A stretch of 64,000 nt of DNA, taken from the NCBI RefSeq assembly GCF_001999905.1, contig NZ_CP019640.1:2956001-3020000 (forward strand). Reading direction: 5' to 3'. Of the stretch, positions 10,366 to 21,049 are shown one piece after another. Numbering within the stretch: position 1 is the first letter of the stretch; each line of letters begins with the position of its first letter. The notes below the pieces were generated by a model, which saw nothing but the letters and a program-made list of their open reading frames with translations, did not search any database and had not been told where the DNA came from. The DNA is from Planococcus lenghuensis (GTDB lineage Bacteria; Bacillota; Bacilli; Bacillales_A; Planococcaceae). The translations under genes were made by a program, and so were the position numbers.

Positions 10366-10851
10366 ATGAAAATACTGACAACCCAGCTGACCGGCTTATT
10401 CCAGCGCATCGGCAAGCAGGAAGAAGCGATAGAAGATACAGCGCGCGTGCTCGCACAGGCAGCCATCGGCGAAGGCATCATTTACCTGGCGGCATTCGGT
10501 GAAATGGAAGCCGTAGCAGCAACGGCGCTGGACGGGGCAGAACCGCTCCCGTCCGCCGCACGCTGGCAGCCCGGAACCGAACTGGCAAGCGCCGACCGGG
10601 TATGGATCCTGGCCCGGAACGATGAAGGGGCGGCGCTGGCGCAGGACCTCGCCGGCCAGTTCATCCCATTCGCTTATTTAAGTGCAGAAACATACGACAA
10701 CCCGGATGCGGATGCGTTTCTGTCTCTTGGCATCGACAAAGGCCTTCTGCCGGATGATTCCGGTGGCCGGACCGTCGTACCCCATGCGCTCGCTGCCCTC
10801 TTCGTTTATCATGCGGTGAAAATGGACATCGACGAAATGCTGGGAGAGTAG
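10366..10851 (+). CDS. ywjG: DUF2529 family protein (YwjG)
   Basis: Conserved Bacillales protein of unknown function, 161 aa, starting MKILTTQLTGLF behind GTGAGGTGA. The family has an SIS-like (sugar-isomerase-like) fold; the segment GIIYLAAFGEMEAV would be its first strand-loop. I choose the ATG at 10366 because the longer open frame to 9895 crosses spo0F and the promoter. It is transcribed away from spo0F and toward pyrG. No catalytic residues are known to me, so no reaction is assigned. Confidence 0.85.
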   Translation: MKILTTQLTGLFQRIGKQEEAIEDTARVLAQAAIGEGIIYLAAFGEMEAVAATALDGAEPLPSAARWQPGTELASADRVWILARNDEGAALAQDLAGQFIPFAYLSAETYDNPDADAFLSLGIDKGLLPDDSGGRTVVPHALAALFVYHAVKMDIDEMLGE

Positions 10852-11591
10852 AAAAGCGGAGTGAGCTGTGAAAGACTCGACAGGCATAAGGCGACGCACA
10901 GAGGAAATCCCGATTTCCGGCGTGCGGTGACTTATGACCCCGAGAGTCTGAGCGCGGAAACTGGACAAAGGAAAAGCGGAGTGAGCCGTGAAAGACCGAT
11001 AGCGGATTGGAACGGCCGACCCGGAAACCTGTTTCCGGCGGAGGGCGTGAAATCAGCGTACGGTCTGGCGAATGAGCTAGACAATGAGAAAAGTTGAGGC
11101 GCTCGTTTTGAGGAGCGCAACCTAAGAGCGCGACATCCTGTCGCAACGGTTGCATGACCCGCTTCCCGCGGGCCTTCGACAGGCATAAGGCGACGCACAG
11201 AGGAAATCCCGATTTCCGGCGTGCGGTGACTTATGACCCCGAGAGTCTGAGCGCGGAAACTGGACAACGAGAAAAGTGGAGGTTCCTTGAAAGCCCCGAC
11301 AAGCGCTGGAGAGCCTGCAAGCGATGGCGTTCTTTGCCATCGCCGGCAAGTTCGAAGCGACTCGAGGGGCTAGGTACCGGAGACTGGACAAAGGAAAAGC
11401 GGAGTGAGCCGGACTGAGGAACGCAACCTAAAAGCACGACATCCTGTCGTAACGGTTGCATGACCCACATTCTGTGGGCCTCCAACAGCGGATTGGAACG
11501 GCCGACCCGGAAACCTGTTTCCGGCGGAGGGCGTGAAATCAGCGTACGGTCTGGCGAATGAGCTAGACAAAGAAAAGCGCAGGTACCTTTG
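10851..11591. repeat. Mosaic array of GAAAAG...GACAA hairpin units
   Basis: Five full units (10851-10968, 10971-11084, 11088-11267, 11271-11391, 11394-11570) plus a truncated sixth from 11572. Each starts GAAAAGYGGAG or a close variant and ends CTGGACAA or CTAGACAA; the interiors are large hairpins. Interior A (92 nt) is identical in units 1 and 3, interior B (84 nt) is identical in units 2 and 5, and an extra 65-nt module C sits in front of A in unit 3 and of B in unit 5. Unit 4 has its own interior D. The array fills the space between convergent ywjG and pyrG. Similar elements occur, as I recall, between genes in many Bacillales. Confidence 0.88.
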
Positions 11592-11597
11592 TAAAAA

Positions 11598-11630
11598 AGC
11601 TCCCCGATCACAAATTGTGATCGGGGAGCT
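11598..11630 (-). terminator. Terminator after pyrG (works in both directions)
   Basis: AGCTCCCCGATCACAA pairs perfectly with its complement around a one-base loop; minus-strand reading continues TTTTTTAC, plus-strand reading TTTGACTG. It closes pyrG and may also stop plus-strand reading from the repeat region. Confidence 0.92.
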
Positions 11631-11641
11631 TTTGACTGTTC

Positions 11642-13255
<1,614 letters not shown>

Positions 13256-13260
13256 TCAAA

Positions 13261-13343
13261 ATAAAAAAAATAAATGCGCTCCGCCTGCAGCTGCAGGGGG
13301 AGCGCATTAACTGTATCCTTCGTTTCTCCTTTTTAAGGAGCCC
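13261..13343 (-). promoter_or_regulatory. pyrG leader: CTP-sensing attenuator with reiterative start
   Basis: The transcript should begin GGGCTCC at 13343, six bases after TAAGAT. Further on, a stem GCGCTCCCCCTGCAG pairs with CTGCAGGCGGAGCGC (13276-13305) and is followed by ATTTATTTTTTTTA, a clear intrinsic terminator. The ascending arm contains CTCCCCC. In B. subtilis pyrG, low CTP makes polymerase stutter and add extra Gs at the GGG start; the poly-G then pairs with such a C-rich arm and blocks termination. All elements are present here. Confidence 0.85.
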
Positions 13344-13349
13344 AATAAA

Positions 13350-13378
13350 ATCTTATCCGGTCAGCGGCAGGAAGTCAA
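13350..13378 (-). promoter_or_regulatory. pyrG promoter
   Basis: TTGACT and TAAGAT with a 17-base spacer, starting 15 bases past the rpoE stop. The initially transcribed GGGC is part of the attenuation mechanism. Confidence 0.85.
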
Positions 13379-13392
13379 GACGAAATGACCTG

Positions 13393-14001
13393 TTACTTCT
13401 GTTCCTCGTCCTCGTCTTCGCTGTCGTCTTCATCTGCATCGTCAAAATCTTCATCTTCAACGACGAGACCTTCAATTTCATCAACTTCCTCGTCATCGTC
13501 ATCATCAAAGTCCAGGACTTCGACGTCTGCGACAGCATCCGGATCGTCAGCAGTTACAGCAGGTGTGACATCATCGTCATCATCGTCATCGTCATCGTCG
13601 TCGTCCACGTCATCAAAGTCGTCGAAGCCTTCCAGTTCGTCCTCATCGATTTCCAACTCTTCGTCTTCCTCTTCAACAACCTTTTTCGCTTTCTTCTTAC
13701 GCGTTTTCACAGTCGGTGCAGATTCTTCTTCAATCTGTTCAACCGGATACCATTCCCGGATTCCCCAGCGGTTTTCCCCAAGAATAAGAAAGCGACCGTC
13801 GATGTTCAGGTCCGTATAGAATTGGACGAGCCGCGCTTTCAGTTCTTCCGGCGGCAGGCCCTGCAGCGTTGAAATTTCCGCTACCAGTTCCTGATATGTC
13901 ATGGTTTCACGCCGCTCCTCGAGCACCGCAAACGCCAGATCGATCAGCGCTTCTTCCTGCATTTCTTCTTTCGTCATTTCACGTATATTCAAAACTTGCA
14001 C
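13393..14001 (-). CDS. rpoE: RNA polymerase delta subunit
   Basis: Firmicute-specific RNA polymerase subunit that speeds recycling and raises promoter selectivity. The N-terminal HARE-HTH domain covers roughly residues 15-90 (FYTDLNIDGRFL, WGIREWYP), followed by a basic KTRKKKAKK patch and an acidic tail that includes a long aspartate run encoded by GAY codons. The start is a GTG at 14001 (202 aa) or a TTG at 13992; both are served by the GAGGAGAAGGGAA stretch. It has no obvious terminator before the pyrG promoter. Confidence 0.95.
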   Translation of the reverse strand: MQVLNIREMTKEEMQEEALIDLAFAVLEERRETMTYQELVAEISTLQGLPPEELKARLVQFYTDLNIDGRFLILGENRWGIREWYPVEQIEEESAPTVKTRKKKAKKVVEEEDEELEIDEDELEGFDDFDDVDDDDDDDDDDDDVTPAVTADDPDAVADVEVLDFDDDDDEEVDEIEGLVVEDEDFDDADEDDSEDEDEEQK

Positions 14002-14054
14002 TTCCCTTCTCCTCGCATTAACTCATTCATTATATACAAACCGGACCAGCTCTG

Positions 14055-14216
14055 CTACCGTGATTTCTTTTTAGCCCGGTTCAGTAATTTCCAGCCTGCG
14101 TAAAATAAATAGATGGACAATAACAAAAATGGAATGGCGCCGAATTGCTCATTATACAATAAAACAACCAAGATGATGCAAATAACGGGTATTAAATAAA
14201 AAATTGCCTTTCGCAC
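14055..14216 (-). CDS. Small two-segment membrane protein, unknown function (53 aa)
   Basis: GTG start at 14216 with AAGGAGG seven bases upstream, then 53 codons to TAG at 14057. The product has two hydrophobic stretches, about residues 4-20 (FYLIPVICIILVVLL core) and 26-41 (GAIPFLLLSIYLFYAG), and a basic tail NRAKKKSR. The ribosome site and membrane-protein composition support coding. It lies 53 nt upstream of rpoE on the same strand, so the two may be cotranscribed. I do not recognise a family. Confidence 0.7.
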   Translation of the reverse strand: MRKAIFYLIPVICIILVVLLYNEQFGAIPFLLLSIYLFYAGWKLLNRAKKKSR

Positions 14217-14304
14217 GCGACGCCCTCCTTGCCAATGTATTCAGTATACCCAAAAACGGCTGGTATATCGACTGAGTTATAACGGAATGACAGTGGCTGG
14301 CGGG

Positions 14305-14650
14305 TTACTTGCGAAATGCGGGCGTTTACTTGCGCATTCCACCTCGGCACTTGCGAATCTGCCGGGTTTATTTGCGAATTCGGTTTTACTCGCGAAACGT
14401 GTGCGGTTACTTGCGAATTCCACTTCGACACTTGCGAATTCGCTGGGCTTACTTGCGAAACCCGGTTTACTTGCGAAACGTACGCGGTTACTTGCGAATT
14501 CGCTGGGCTTACTTGCGAAACCCGGTTTACTTGCGAAACCCGATTTGCTTGCGAAACGTACGCATTTACTTGCGCATTCCACCTCGGCACTTGCAAATCT
14601 GCCGGGTTTATTTGCGAAACCCGATTTACTCGCGAAACACGTACCATTTA
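14305..14650. repeat. 18/21-bp tandem array, ACTTGCGAA family (17 units)
   Basis: Seventeen copies of a core TTACTTGCGAA (variants ATTTGCG, ACTCGCG, ACTTGCA). The GCG positions step by exactly 21 bp eleven times and 18 bp five times, from 14311 to 14632. Units 2-4 recur as units 14-16 with a 240-bp offset, so blocks of units were copied. It fills the linker between the icmF terminator and the small gene upstream of rpoE. Multiple frames stay open because both step sizes are multiples of three; none has a convincing start site. Confidence 0.88.
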
Positions 14651-14657
14651 TAACATG

Positions 14658-14686
14658 AAACAGCCGGTCGTGATGACCGGCTGTTT
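14658..14686. terminator. Hairpin after icmF
   Basis: AAACAGCCGGTC / GACCGGCTGTTT stem with a five-base loop, 16 bases past the icmF stop. The better T tract (CGTTTT) is on the plus-strand side; on the minus strand only TTT follows. Confidence 0.65.
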
Positions 14687-14701
14687 CGTTTTACTGCCTG
14701 A

Positions 14702-17700
14702 TTACATGTTTCTACGGTATTGTCCGCCGACTTCGTACAATGCCGTGGTGATCTGACCGAGACTCGCGTATTTCACAGTGTCCATGAGTTCCTCGAAGAT
14801 GTTGCCGCCGGTTTTGGCGACTTCTTTCAGCCGGTTGAGCGCTTCTCCCGTCTTATCTTCATGGCGCTCCTGGAATCCGCGAAGATTATTGATCTGCGTT
14901 TCTTTCTCGTCTTTCCCTGCCCGTGCGATCTGCATGGAGTTGATCTCGTCTTCCGATGTCGGATTCGGGTTGATGTACGTGTTGACTCCGATGATCGGCA
15001 GTTCGCCGGTGTGCTTTTTCATTTCGTAGTACATGGATTCTTCCTGAATCTTGCCGCGCTGGTACTGGGTTTCCATTGCACCCAATACGCCACCGCGGTC
15101 GTTGATGCGGTCGAATTCCTGCAGCACTGCTTCTTCGACGAGTTCCGTCAGCTCTTCCACCACGAACGAACCTTGGAGCGGGTTTTCGTTTTTCGACAGG
15201 CCGTGCTCTTTCGTGATGATCATCTGGATCGCCATCGCCCGGCGGACGGATTCTTCCGTCGGCGTCGTGATCGCTTCATCGTATGCGTTTGTATGCAATG
15301 AATTACAATTATCCTGCAGCGCCATCAGCGCCTGCAGCGTTGTGCGGATATCGTTGAAGTCGATTTCCTGTGCGTGCAGGGAACGGCCCGACGTCTGCAC
15401 GTGATACTTCAGCTTCTGGCTGCGTTCATTTGCGCCGTATTTGTCACGCATCGTAACGGCCCAGATGCGACGCGCCACACGACCGATGACGGTATATTCC
15501 GGATCGAGGCCATTCGAGAAGAAGAACGACAGATTCGGAGCAAAATCATCGATGTGCATACCGCGGCTTAAATAGTATTCGACATATGTGAAACCGTTCG
15601 ACAGTGTGAACGCGAGCTGGGAAATCGGGTTCGCGCCCGCTTCGGCGATATGGTAGCCCGAAATCGACACCGAGTAATAATTGCGCACTTTGTGATCGAT
15701 GAAGTATTGCTGAATGTCGCCCATCATACGCAGCGCGAATTCCGTCGAGAAGATGCACGTGTTCTGCCCCTGATCTTCTTTCAGGATGTCCGCTTGAACC
15801 GTACCGCGCACGACTTGGAGCGTCGCTTCGCGCACTTCCGTGAATTCGTCCATGTTCAGCATGCGGCCAAGTTCTTCTTCGCGTTTTTTGACTTGCTGAT
15901 CGATCGCCGTGTTCATGAACATCGCGAGGATGATCGGCGCCGGCCCGTTGATCGTCATCGAGACGGATGTGGTCGGTGAACATAAATCGAAACCGGCATA
16001 CAGTTTCTTCATGTCTTCAAGCGTACAGATCGATACGCCTGACTCGCCGACTTTTCCGTAAATATCCGGCCGGTGATCCGGATCTTCGCCGTACAGGGTC
16101 ACTGAATCGAACGCCGTCGACAGCCGTTTTGCATCATCGTCTTTCGACAGGTAATGGAAACGGCGGTTCGTCCGCTCCGGTGTGCCTTCGCCTGCAAACT
16201 GGCGTTTCGGATCTTCCCCCGCCCGTTTGAACGGGAATACGCCGGCTGTGTAAGGGAATGAACCCGGTACGTTTTCCGCGTAAACCCAGCGCAGGATTTC
16301 ACCGTAATCCTTGAATTTCGGCAGCACAACCCGCGGAATCTTCAAGCCGGACAGGCTTTCTGTCCGGAGGATCGTCCGGATTTCTTTGTCGCGCACTGTT
16401 GTGACAAATTCATCTCCGGTATAGGCTTCCTTCAGCTTTGCCCAATTATCGAGGATCCGTTTCGATTCGGCGGTCAGTTCATCACGAATACCTTCTGCCA
16501 AAGATTCGAGTGACGCCACAAGCGCCTCATCCGGATTCTTTTTCTCCACTTCATCGATTGCGCCTTCTAGCTGGAACAGCCGGCGGGCGAAATCCGCCTG
16601 CTCTTCCGACTTGGCATGATAACCGCGGACCGTATCGGTGATTTCACGCAAATAATGCCGGCGGTCATTCGGGATGATGACGTTCTGCTTTTGGGTTTTC
16701 ACGAACTGCTCGTAGCTCGTTTCCCAGTCGGTCCCCAGTTTTTCATTGAGTTCCCCGACGAGTGCCGCAAACAATGAGTTCGTGCCTTTATCGTTGAACT
16801 GGCTCGCAATCGTGCCGTATACCGGCATCGCATCGAGTTCCTGATCCCATAACAGATGAGAACGCTGATACTGCTTCTGCACTTGGCGCAACGCATCTTC
16901 CGAGCCTTTGCGCTCGAATTTATTAATGACAATCAAATCCGCATAATCGATCATGTCGATTTTCTCGAGCTGGGACGGTGCCCCGAACTCGCTTGTCATG
17001 ACGTACATTGACACATCGGCGATTTCGGCGATATCCGCATCGCCCTGCCCGATGCCGCTCGTCTCGACGATGATCATATCGTAGCCGGCTGCTTTGACGA
17101 CATCAAGCACATCATTGATCGCTCCCGACAGCTCCGATTTCGAACCGCGTGTTGCGAGCGAACGCATGAACACGCGTTTATTGAAAATCGCGTTCATCCG
17201 GATCCGGTCGCCAAGCAGCGCGCCGCCCGTTTTCTGCTTCGTCGGGTCGACCGACAGAATGGCCACCCGCTTGTCCGGGAATTCGGACAGGAAGCGGCGG
17301 ATCAATTCATCAGTTAATGAACTTTTCCCGGCGCCGCCTGTTCCGGTGATTCCGAGGACCGGTGTGTTTTTTGACTGCGCACGCGCTTCTTCAAGCAGTT
17401 TTTTCGTGTCGCCGCCTTTTGTATGCGCTTCTTCCGCCGCTGTGATGAGCGGCGCCAGTTTTTCCGGCGTTTCCGCGGATACGCCGTCCAGTGTCAGTTC
17501 CGTCTTATCCGCTGTTGAGAAATCGCATTTTTGCACCATGTCATCGATCATGCCCTGCAGGCCTTTCGTACGCCCGTCTTCCGGCGAATAAATGCCTGTG
17601 ATGCCGTAATCGTGCAATTCCTTGATTTCGCGCGGCAGGATAACACCGCCGCCTCCGCCGAAAATCTTGATATGCGGCGCGCCTTTTTCCTGCAGCAAGT

Positions 17701-17965
17701 CGTGCATATACTTGAAATATTCCACATGGCCGCCTTGGTAAGAGGAAATGGCGATGCCTTGAACGTCCTCCTGAATGGCCGCATTCACGACTTCTTCCAC
17801 GGATCGGTTATGGCCGAGGTGAATAACTTCGACGCCGCTGCCCTGTAAAATCCGGCGCATGATGTTGATCGACGCGTCATGGCCGTCGAACAGGCTTGAA
17901 GCTGTCACGAAGCGGATATGGTTCGTCGGCTTATACGTTTCTTGCTTTTTTGCCGCTGTTGTCAT
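14702..17965 (-). CDS. icmF: Fused isobutyryl-CoA mutase IcmF
   Basis: Adenosylcobalamin-dependent radical enzyme interconverting isobutyryl-CoA and n-butyryl-CoA (and related acyl-CoAs), fused to its own GTPase chaperone. The 1087-aa chain has a B12-binding domain first (DGHD at 27-30; H29 ligates cobalt; SSYQGGH at 74-80), then a MeaB-like G domain (Walker [13 protein letters not shown] at 205-216, NKFERKG near 347), then the mutase barrel from about 560. [12 protein letters not shown] and [11 protein letters not shown] are of the isobutyryl type, not methylmalonyl-CoA mutase. The ATG overlaps the tetR stop by 4 nt. The cobalamin operon lies on the other side of the cluster. Confidence 0.95.
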   Translation of the reverse strand: MTTAAKKQETYKPTNHIRFVTASSLFDGHDASINIMRRILQGSGVEVIHLGHNRSVEEVVNAAIQEDVQGIAISSYQGGHVEYFKYMHDLLQEKGAPHIKIFGGGGGVILPREIKELHDYGITGIYSPEDGRTKGLQGMIDDMVQKCDFSTADKTELTLDGVSAETPEKLAPLITAAEEAHTKGGDTKKLLEEARAQSKNTPVLGITGTGGAGKSSLTDELIRRFLSEFPDKRVAILSVDPTKQKTGGALLGDRIRMNAIFNKRVFMRSLATRGSKSELSGAINDVLDVVKAAGYDMIIVETSGIGQGDADIAEIADVSMYVMTSEFGAPSQLEKIDMIDYADLIVINKFERKGSEDALRQVQKQYQRSHLLWDQELDAMPVYGTIASQFNDKGTNSLFAALVGELNEKLGTDWETSYEQFVKTQKQNVIIPNDRRHYLREITDTVRGYHAKSEEQADFARRLFQLEGAIDEVEKKNPDEALVASLESLAEGIRDELTAESKRILDNWAKLKEAYTGDEFVTTVRDKEIRTILRTESLSGLKIPRVVLPKFKDYGEILRWVYAENVPGSFPYTAGVFPFKRAGEDPKRQFAGEGTPERTNRRFHYLSKDDDAKRLSTAFDSVTLYGEDPDHRPDIYGKVGESGVSICTLEDMKKLYAGFDLCSPTTSVSMTINGPAPIILAMFMNTAIDQQVKKREEELGRMLNMDEFTEVREATLQVVRGTVQADILKEDQGQNTCIFSTEFALRMMGDIQQYFIDHKVRNYYSVSISGYHIAEAGANPISQLAFTLSNGFTYVEYYLSRGMHIDDFAPNLSFFFSNGLDPEYTVIGRVARRIWAVTMRDKYGANERSQKLKYHVQTSGRSLHAQEIDFNDIRTTLQALMALQDNCNSLHTNAYDEAITTPTEESVRRAMAIQMIITKEHGLSKNENPLQGSFVVEELTELVEEAVLQEFDRINDRGGVLGAMETQYQRGKIQEESMYYEMKKHTGELPIIGVNTYINPNPTSEDEINSMQIARAGKDEKETQINNLRGFQERHEDKTGEALNRLKEVAKTGGNIFEELMDTVKYASLGQITTALYEVGGQYRRNM

Positions 17966-18612
17966 CGGGATTCTCCTTTCACGTACTGATCTGCTTTCGT
18001 GATTCCGTTGAAGAGCAATTCCGTCTGGGTATCGATAAATTGTTCAATCGTATAGTCTCCGTGCAAAGCCCAGCGCCGGAACGCCCACATCTGGCCCTGC
18101 ACCACTAAATGATGAGCTGCCAGTTTCACTTCTTTCGCCGAGAGTGTCAATTCACCGCTCCGCACACTTTCTTCCAGCAGCCGTTCAAAAATCGCCACCA
18201 TTTCCACTTCTTTATCGAGCACATATTTCAGCGCATCTTTCGGCAATGATTTCGACTCCTGGTACATGACGACAAATTCATCCTGCATGTCGTCGATCAG
18301 CAAATAATAATTGCGGATCGCCGTTTTCAGTGCCTGTGCCGAGGGGGCGCCGTGTGTCAGTGAATCAAGACGGGCATGCACCTCATCGTAAATGGCATCA
18401 CAGACGAGAAACAGCACATCTTCTTTCGTGCGGATGTACTCGTACAGCGTGCCGATCGAAAAGCCGGCTGCTTTTGCAATTTCCCGCGTCGTCGTGCGGT
18501 GGAACCCTTTTTCCTTGAACAGCATGACCGCGCCGCTGATCATCTGGGTACGCCGTTTTTCAATGAGTGTTTCGTCTTTTACGGACGATTGGATTTCCCG
18601 CTTTTCAGCCAT
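17962..18612 (-). CDS. TetR-family regulator of the acyl-CoA cluster
   Basis: 216-aa one-component regulator: helix-turn-helix around residues 25-70 ([21 protein letters not shown]) and an all-helical ligand domain after it. It is embedded between an acyl-CoA dehydrogenase (14 nt upstream) and icmF (4-nt overlap), so it is likely autoregulated with the cluster. It is not a close match to B. subtilis FadR in the ligand domain, but acyl-CoA-responsive TetR proteins are the usual regulators of such operons. The two operators near fadF and the thiolase are its most likely targets. Confidence 0.88.
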   Translation of the reverse strand: MAEKREIQSSVKDETLIEKRRTQMISGAVMLFKEKGFHRTTTREIAKAAGFSIGTLYEYIRTKEDVLFLVCDAIYDEVHARLDSLTHGAPSAQALKTAIRNYYLLIDDMQDEFVVMYQESKSLPKDALKYVLDKEVEMVAIFERLLEESVRSGELTLSAKEVKLAAHHLVVQGQMWAFRRWALHGDYTIEQFIDTQTELLFNGITKADQYVKGESR

Positions 18613-18626
18613 ACCTCCACCTCCGG

Positions 18627-19757
18627 TTACTTCGTCAGCATCCGTGAAATGACAAGGCGCTGGATTTCCTGGGTGCCTTCATAAATCTGGGTGATTTTTG
18701 CATCGCGCATATAACGCTCCACCGGATAATCTTTCGTATAGCCATACCCGCCGAATACCTGGACCGCTTCTACCGTGACATCCATCGCCGTGTCGCCGGC
18801 CATCAATTTCGCCATGGCGGATGCTTTCGCGTACGGCAAATCATTCGATTCGAGCCATGCCGCCTGATATGTCAGGAGGCGGGAAGCTTCGATGGACGTG
18901 GCCATATCCGCGAGTTTGAACGATACGCCTTGGTTCGCTGCAATCGGCTTGCCGAATTGCTCGCGCTCTTTCGCGTAGCCGACCGCCGCGTCGAGTGCGC
19001 CTTGAGCGATGCCGACTGCCTGTGCTGCGATGCCGTTGCGTCCGCCATCGAGTGTCTGCATGGCAATTTTGAAGCCTTTGCCCAGTTCGCCGAGCACGTT
19101 CTCTTTCGGCACGCGGCAATTATCGAAAATGATTTCTGTTGTCGGGCTCGAGCGGATGCCGAGTTTCTTTTCTTTCTTGCCGACCGAGAAGCCTTCAAAT
19201 TCTTTTTCAATGATGAATGCCGTCGGTTTGCTTTCCTCTTCCGTAATCGCGAAGACGATGTAGATATCAGCGATGCCGCCGTTTGTAATGAAGATTTTCG
19301 AACCGTTCAGGATGTAATCATCACCATCGCGTTTCGCGTTCGTTTTCATGCCGCCCGCATCCGATCCGGAAGCCGGTTCCGTCAGGCCATATGCCCCGAT
19401 TTTTTTGCCTTCCGCCATCGGACGGAGGTATTTCTGTTTCTGTTCTTCATTGCCGAATTTATAAATCGGCCAGCCGGCCAGCGATGTGTGTGCGGATAAT
19501 GTAACGCCTGTCGAGGCACAGACACGTGACAATTCTTCCACCGCGATGCAGTAAGCGAGGAAATCCATGCCGCTTCCGCCGTACTCTTCCGGCCATGGAA
19601 TCCCGGTCAGGCCGAGTTCCGCCATTTTATCGAAAATATCACGGTCAAAGCGTTCTTCTTCATCGCGCTCTTCTGCAGTCGGCGCCACTTCGTTCTGCGC
19701 AAAATCACGCACCATTTTACGGATCATTTCATGTTCTTCAGACAGTTGAAAATTCAT
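18627..19757 (-). CDS. acdA: Acyl-CoA dehydrogenase (AcdA-like)
   Basis: FAD enzyme introducing the 2,3 double bond into acyl-CoA. 376 aa with the usual helix-sheet-helix architecture: [14 protein letters not shown] (FAD binding), [10 protein letters not shown], and the catalytic glutamate in [11 protein letters not shown] near the C terminus. A GGAGGG site precedes the ATG at 19757. In B. subtilis acdA and fadF are neighbours next to rpoE; here five genes have been added between rpoE and fadF. Chain-length preference cannot be read from sequence; branched short-chain substrates would fit the IcmF context. Confidence 0.92.
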   Translation of the reverse strand: MNFQLSEEHEMIRKMVRDFAQNEVAPTAEERDEEERFDRDIFDKMAELGLTGIPWPEEYGGSGMDFLAYCIAVEELSRVCASTGVTLSAHTSLAGWPIYKFGNEEQKQKYLRPMAEGKKIGAYGLTEPASGSDAGGMKTNAKRDGDDYILNGSKIFITNGGIADIYIVFAITEEESKPTAFIIEKEFEGFSVGKKEKKLGIRSSPTTEIIFDNCRVPKENVLGELGKGFKIAMQTLDGGRNGIAAQAVGIAQGALDAAVGYAKEREQFGKPIAANQGVSFKLADMATSIEASRLLTYQAAWLESNDLPYAKASAMAKLMAGDTAMDVTVEAVQVFGGYGYTKDYPVERYMRDAKITQIYEGTQEIQRLVISRMLTK

Positions 19758-19775
19758 TATTAGGTTCCCTCCCGG

Positions 19776-20912
19776 TCATTTGAGCAGCTGTTTGGATACG
19801 ACAAGCCGCTGGATTTCACTTGTGCCTTCATAAATCTCTGTGATTTTTGCGTCGCGGAACAGCCGCTCCACAGGATATTCTTCCGTATAGCCGTAGCCGC
19901 CGAACACTTGGACGGCGTCGATCGCCACTTTTGTTGCCGCGCGTGAGGCGAACAGTTTCGCCATCGACGCTTCTTTATTGCAGATTTTTCCGCGGCCGTA
20001 CAGATCTGCAACCTGGTAAACGAGGAGCCGGGCCGCTTCCACATCGGTCGCCATATCGGCAAGTTTGAAGCCGATGCCTTGGTTCGCCGCAATCGGTTTG
20101 CCGAATTGTTCCCGTTCTTTTGCATACGCCACCGCGTATTCCAGTGCCGCTTCCGCGATGCCGAGCGCCTGGGCCGCAATGCCGATCCGCCCGCAATTGA
20201 GGTTGGCCATTGCCACTGTAAAGCCTTCGCCTTCATTGCCAAGCAAATTCTCTCTCGGCACGCGCAAATCTTCAAGCGTCAGCTGCACCGTCCGGGAACC
20301 GTGAAGTCCCAGTTTTCGTTCATCTTTTCCGATGATCAGTCCCGGAAAATCCTTTTCAACAATAAACGCCGAGATGCCACGGGAGCCTTTTTCGGGATCC
20401 GTTGACGCGAACAAAATGTAGACATCCGCCTCACCGCCATTTGTAATGAAGACTTTGGAACCGTTGATGACGTACTCATCGCCTTTGAAGACCGCACGCG
20501 ATTTCAGGCTTCCGGCATCGGATCCGGCGGACGGTTCCGTCAGGGCAAAAGCACCGAGGTGCTCACCGGATGCGAGACGCGGCACGTATTTCTGAATCTG
20601 TTCATCCGTTCCGAAATTGAGGATCGGCGTCGTTCCGACGGATGTATGAACAGACAGGATAACACCGACCGTCGCACTCGCTTTTGACAATTCATGGATC
20701 GCCGTGATATAGCTCGTGAAGTCCATTTCCGATCCGCCGTATTTCTCCGGGACGATGATTCCCATCAGTCCGAGTTCCCCCATTTTGTTTAAAATGTTGC
20801 GCGGGAACTCTCCTGCTTCCATCCGTGGAATGAACGGCTCGATTTCTTTTTTTGCAAAATCGCGGACCATGTCGCGCATCATGCGCTGTTCATCTGTAAA
20901 ACGCAACTCCAT
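19776..20912 (-). CDS. Acyl-CoA dehydrogenase (second paralogue, MmgC-like)
   Basis: 378-aa acyl-CoA dehydrogenase related to the preceding gene, with FALTEPSAGSDAGS, GSKVFITNGG and the catalytic glutamate in EIYEGTSEIQR. The gap to the next gene is 18 nt with a GGGAGGG site. Two paralogues side by side suggest different chain lengths or branching. The upstream linker to hbd contains a 21-bp array but no clear promoter. Confidence 0.92.
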   Translation of the reverse strand: MELRFTDEQRMMRDMVRDFAKKEIEPFIPRMEAGEFPRNILNKMGELGLMGIIVPEKYGGSEMDFTSYITAIHELSKASATVGVILSVHTSVGTTPILNFGTDEQIQKYVPRLASGEHLGAFALTEPSAGSDAGSLKSRAVFKGDEYVINGSKVFITNGGEADVYILFASTDPEKGSRGISAFIVEKDFPGLIIGKDERKLGLHGSRTVQLTLEDLRVPRENLLGNEGEGFTVAMANLNCGRIGIAAQALGIAEAALEYAVAYAKEREQFGKPIAANQGIGFKLADMATDVEAARLLVYQVADLYGRGKICNKEASMAKLFASRAATKVAIDAVQVFGGYGYTEEYPVERLFRDAKITEIYEGTSEIQRLVVSKQLLK

Positions 20913-20960
20913 GAAGGATTGCCTCCTAAAATGGTTCGAATTGGTCGTGCTTGAATGGCT

Positions 20961-21044
20961 GAACGCGGATTAGGCACCTCTGAACGCGGATTAGGCACCT
21001 CTGAACGCGGATTAGACCTGCCTGAACGCGGATTCCCGTTCACC
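20961..21044. repeat. 21-bp tandem array, TGAACGCGGATTAG family (four units)
   Basis: Cores GAACGCGGATT begin at 20961, 20982, 21003 and 21024, exactly 21 bp apart. The first two units are identical and the fourth is degraded at its end. The element lies directly after the hbd stop, inside what looks like a cotranscribed cluster. The words CTGAACGC are shared with the 4.2-kb array. Confidence 0.85.
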
Positions 21045-21049
21045 TGCCA

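Noticed and set aside
11102-11175. tRNA-like fold in module C of the repeat array
   Set aside because: The stem arrangement lacks an anticodon arm, a T arm and a CCA-proximal acceptor stem of seven pairs.
10861-11611. Several frames of 60-160 codons in the mosaic repeat region
   Set aside because: They repeat the same peptide pieces from duplicated hairpins, in both strands, without start signals.
14192-14647. Open frames of about 150 codons (minus) and 123 codons (plus) across the ACTTGCGAA array
   Set aside because: They are open because unit steps are multiples of three and lack stops. Several frames on both strands are open at once, and none has a ribosome site.
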